From Palaemon carinicauda (Eukaryota > Arthropoda > Malacostraca > Decapoda > Palaemonidae): DNA of 64,000 nt. Each line of letters opens with the position of its first letter. The first letter of the stretch is position 1. Location of the stretch: contig NC_090725.1 in NCBI RefSeq assembly GCF_036898095.1, forward strand, positions 318,290,709-318,354,708. Direction: 5' to 3'. The notes beneath the pieces were generated by a model, which saw only the letters and a program-made list of their open reading frames with translations, did no database searches and was not told where the DNA came from. Position numbers and translations under genes: made by a program. Below, piece by piece: positions 60,538 through 64,000 of this stretch.

Positions 60538-62060
60538 AATATAGCTTCCCATAGACATGGGATCCGTTGACCTTTTCTATATATCCGGGTCTGGATGTAC
60601 TCCCTGGATACAACAGAAATGGACAATAGTAGTTTTAATTGTCGAGAATTTAAATCAATTCATATCAGCCCACTGGATTATTTTGTCAATAGAGAGTTAC
60701 AGTTTTCTCTCAACCATTGCCATTCTAGCTCCAGCAAGTGATATGGAGAGATCATCCACAAATAGTGTTGAGAGAACATCCCAGGGAATGACTGAGAATA
60801 TCCCATTAATTGCTAGTGCAAACAGGGTTACACTCAGCACACTACCCGGAGGAACTCCCTCTTCATGACATTTCTCCCACTCTCACTTGAAAAACTCTAT
60901 GCGAAAGAAATGACTGAATAAACAGTGGTAGCTCTCCTCTTAATCTCAATGCATGAATGGTTTTAAGTATACCATATCTCCATGTAGTATCATATACCTT
61001 TTCAAGGTAAAAAAAGACTGCCACATGGTGCAGTTTGGAAGCAAAGGCTTCACAAATAGAGGACTTAAGTCGTATTAACACATCATTCGTTGAATGCATT
61101 TTTCTGATTCCACACTGAATGGAATAGGTGATAAAATAACCTTCTTTTCTAGGTACCACATCAGTCTTGCATTGACCATCTTCTCCATGATTTTACAAAA
61201 ACAAGATGTCAGTACAATAGGTCGATAGTTTGCTGCTAAAAACCTGTCCTTACCGGGTTTTAAAAAGGCTAAAATAATGGCTAGTTCCCAAACACTTGGA
61301 TAACTATGATCATGCCATATTCTATTAATAATGCTTAAAATAAATAACTTTGTATTAAAGTGTACATGTTTAATTATTGCATATGGAATTCCACCAGGTC
61401 CAGGGGCTGTATCGTTACAAGTAGCAAGTGCGGAATCAAATTCTCTTTCATTAAAGGAAAATAATACGACTCTTCTCTTCCTGTTGCAAATTTTAAATTT
61501 TTCTTTTCTTCGATGCTCCTATACTGGTGACCAGGAGCTCCTTCACACTTGTATGATACATTTGAAAAATGATCAGCCAGGGCATTGCTAACATCATTTG
61601 CTTCAGTCACATCCTGACCGTTCACATTCAACACTGGTGGTGGGTTTGAGGTAAATTTGCCGGCTTTCTTTTTTATTTTCCTCCATACAGATGGTGGTGG
61701 TGTTCTAATGTTGACTGAGGAAACAAAAGATGTCCAAGATTGGCGCCTAACTTTTTTCATGGTACGACGGAACTGTGCTCTACACTTTTTGTATGCTATC
61801 AAATTTTCCTCAGTACACTTTATACGCAATCTAGTCAAGAGATTTTCTGGTGGCTCTGTGCAAGACAGTTAATTCTGAAAACCACCATGGGACTGGTCGT
61901 CGTTTGAATAATCCTGTGGTTTTGGGAGTCAAATTGACTCCTGTTGTATGGAGAGTTCCATTCAATAGGTCTATGGCATCATCAATACTTTCAAACTGAT
62001 CTGCACTCCCCTCAATTTCACTTAGTTCACGAAATTTAACCCAGTCCGCCTTGTCAAGAT
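60538..62060 (-). pseudogene. Jockey-like LINE ORF2, reverse transcriptase part
   Basis: Minus-strand pieces: 'DTAPGPGGIPYAIIKHV' (~61,425-61,370), 'WELAIILAFLKPGKDRFLAA' with 'NYRPIVLTS' (~61,300-61,215), 'IQCGIRKMHSTNDVLIRLKS' (~61,115-61,055), 'VAVFFYLEKVYDTTWRYGIL' (the A block, with Asp of FFD changed), and 'FVDDLSISLAG' (~60,760-60,725). The last is a FVDD form of the catalytic FADD box. The region upstream (61,838-61,430) is the linker between endonuclease and RT. Several stops and shifts; the 3' end is cut at 60,538. Confidence 0.82.
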
Positions 62061-62720
62061 TCTATCGTGGCGATCTCTGTAAAGGTGGACCATTGTTGGT
62101 GTTTATAATCATTGGTGCATGATCATTAGTATGCCAATCATCTAATGTCCTCCAATCGAAATCAAGATGGCATTCAGAGCTTGCAATTGAAAGGTCAATG
62201 CATGACAAGGTATCTGTCTGAACATGGAAGTGTGTGGGCTCTCTTGTATTAAGGAATCCAACGTCCTCGTTTTCCACAATTGATGATATAATATTGCCCC
62301 TGGTGTTTGCTAAAACATCACCCCACTAAGGATGTCTACTATTCAAATCTCCAAGTAAAAGAAAAGGTTGAGGGAGTTGTTGAATCACCTATACTAATGT
62401 TATCATTTGGAGGCGAGTACAGAGAGCAAATTGTATATTTTCTTCCTATATCAATCTGTACAACCACTGCCTGCAGGGGTGTACGGATAGACAAAGATAT
62501 TTGAGGAACATCTCGACGAATGCATATGAGACTTCCGCCATGGCTCCCTACTCGGTGATCATATGGTGTCCTATATCTAATATATTCGCGAGGATAAGGG
62601 GTATTAGCATAAAGCTTGCTCTCATGTAGACATATAATTATGGGGGAATGCTCGTGAATTAAGACCTTAAGTTCTTCATATTTGGCCCTTAAACCCTGAC
62701 AATTCTATTGCAAAATGAAG
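62061..62720 (-). pseudogene. Jockey-like LINE ORF2, endonuclease part
   Basis: Minus strand: 'IIICLHESKLYANTPYP', 'YRTPYDHRVGSHGGSLICIR', 'YTICSLYSPPN' (broken by indels) and 'DTLSCIDLSIASSECHLDFD' with 'WHTNDHAPMII'. These are the order and spacing of an APE-type endonuclease, ending in the SDHxPI-like box (here NDHAPM). It nicks target DNA for insertion. Confidence 0.8.
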
Positions 62721-64000
62721 GAAAAACTATGCTTTATTTTTTTGGAAGAGCTTTTGGAGGAAGTCTTCCCAATAGCAATTTATGATCTAACACTATTTCC
62801 CAGTGGTTTTATTAGAGAGGGTCTTGATAAATTGGGTTTTGTGTTTGTTATTTTCTTTTTCTCCTTTTGATCTAATTGTTGAGGGGGATGGTGAACCTCA
62901 ACTTGAATTTCTGATTTATCTAAATTGTCTTTGGTTCATCAGAAACATCAACAGACAAAACATCATATTTATTTGATGTCATAACTCTAATATTTCTTAT
63001 GGAAGGGGGTGAGAGAGATGGAGGTCTCTCTCTTTTCCGATCAATAGGTTGTGAGCTACCAGGTTTTTGTACCTTCCCCACTACAGGTGCACCTGATAAC
63101 TTGGTTTCAAGTGGAATCTTCATTAAATCAGGCAAGGACATGGCCTGGGAGAGGTTAGTATTATCCTTTGTAATGGGGGATAGAGATTGGATAGTGGTGG
63201 GCAATGTCTTTTTGTTGATTCACAATGGTAAATCTTTAGAGGATATTCTTGTCTTACTATACAGCATTTTATCAGTAGATGGCACATTTCTTTTTCGAGA
63301 ACTACCTACAGTAGTAGGTGGGTTAGATGATTCCCGAGGAACTTTTTCTCCTGTTTTTAATGTCTTTGCATAGGTAGTAGATTTATTTAATAATCTCTTG
63401 GCATGCCCTACGCTTATATGATCAATAATTGATTTATTGAGGACAGCTTCTTCTAACTTATAAAACTGGCAGCTCCTATCATTAGATTTATGATTAGAGT
63501 GGTAGTGCAAGCACCTTGCCTCAAGTGTACATTCTTCGTGGTAAAGATTGGAGCAGGTATTACAAATTTTATCACACTTGCAAACTTTGGAAGGATGCCC
63601 AAATTTGAAGCAATTAAAACATTGCAGTGGCTTCTGGAAAGTAAGGATAATCATTGATGTTCCAGGTACTCTATGTACTTTCCACATTTATAGTGGACAC
63701 AGAGCCCATATCTCCTCTTCCGTAAATTCATAAAGATCCCTATTGAAAACCACTCCCCTTCCATAGCTAAAGTTTAGATGGGGTTTGATGTCCAATTTTA
63801 TATCATCATTTACTGTCTTCAAATTGGACAGTATAACAGACTGTGTGTATGACTTGGCCTTTATCAAGTAACTTTTCTTACCGAATCGAGATATATCTCC
63901 AGGTGCGATCATTCCTACCTTCCTCTGAAGCAATTTGCAGATCATAAAATAATTTCCTATACCTCCTGTAGATTGAACAAGAAGCCACATTGGTGGTTTT
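62721..64000 (-). pseudogene. Jockey-like LINE ORF1 (gag-like), runs off window
   Basis: Minus-strand pieces 63,990-63,688, 63,687-63,220 and 63,204-62,920. The middle piece has a Cys/His cluster of three zinc knuckles: 'CFNCFKFGHPSKVC', 'CNTCSNLYHEEC' and 'CLHYHSNHKSNDRSC'. This is the Jockey-clade ORF1 pattern. A TAA at about 63,688 and a shift near 63,210 break the frame. The N-terminus lies beyond the window. Confidence 0.8.

Overview
The window is eukaryotic. It is almost certainly from an arthropod and most probably a decapod crustacean. The supporting signs are long (TA)n, (GA)n and (TG)n microsatellites every few kilobases, several DIRS-type tyrosine-recombinase retrotransposons (a group known to be widespread in decapods), mariner/Tc1 elements, tRNA-derived SINEs, and a split gene with spliceosomal introns. 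The only host gene I can name is the 3' part of an MFSD8/CLN7-like lysosomal transporter (46.6-49.1 kb, minus strand). Nearly everything else is transposable element or microsatellite.

Layout. 0-4 kb: a SINE-like copy, a G/C-homopolymer repeat, and a 1.4 kb unit with inverted ends carrying an ISXO2-like fragment. 4.17-10.45 kb: a decayed plus-strand DIRS element (DIRS-A). 10.45-11.96 kb: a minus-strand LINE remnant. 12.24-31.44 kb: a minus-strand DIRS element (DIRS-B1) split by a 9.3 kb Ty3/Gypsy-like LTR retrotransposon (16,137-25,463) and a SINE. 31.88-40.47 kb: a second, better preserved copy of the same family (DIRS-B2) with an open tyrosine-recombinase frame. 40.6-41.5 kb: a long-TIR Tc1/mariner derivative. 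44.58-46.18 kb: a mariner with a MITE nested in it. 46.6-49.1 kb: the MFSD8-like exons. 51-53 kb: two tRNA-SINE copies. 53.6-58.6 kb: a decayed copy of a large uncharacterised invertebrate protein family with a five-copy 179-bp repeat. 59.3-60.0 kb: a LINE 3' end. 60.1-60.5 kb: SINE copies. 60.5-64 kb: a Jockey-like non-LTR retrotransposon running off the window.

The most interesting object is the LTR retrotransposon. Its LTRs are almost identical, it has a 4-bp target duplication, and its primer site matches tRNA-Lys3. Gag carries five CCHC zinc knuckles and ends on a textbook -1 slippery heptamer leading into protease-RT-RNase H. An in-frame UAA then separates that frame from a last ORF encoding a transmembrane segment, a second retropepsin-like domain, and integrase. 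I know of no described Gypsy lineage with this order, although I could not search for one.

The three DIRS copies show the full DIRS logic: inverted terminal repeats, plus an internal complementary region made of the complements of the two ends. All four termini of the two DIRS-B copies abut (TA)n tracts, and the tract beside DIRS-A lies about 50 bp from its left end. These microsatellites therefore look like landing sites or products of the elements.
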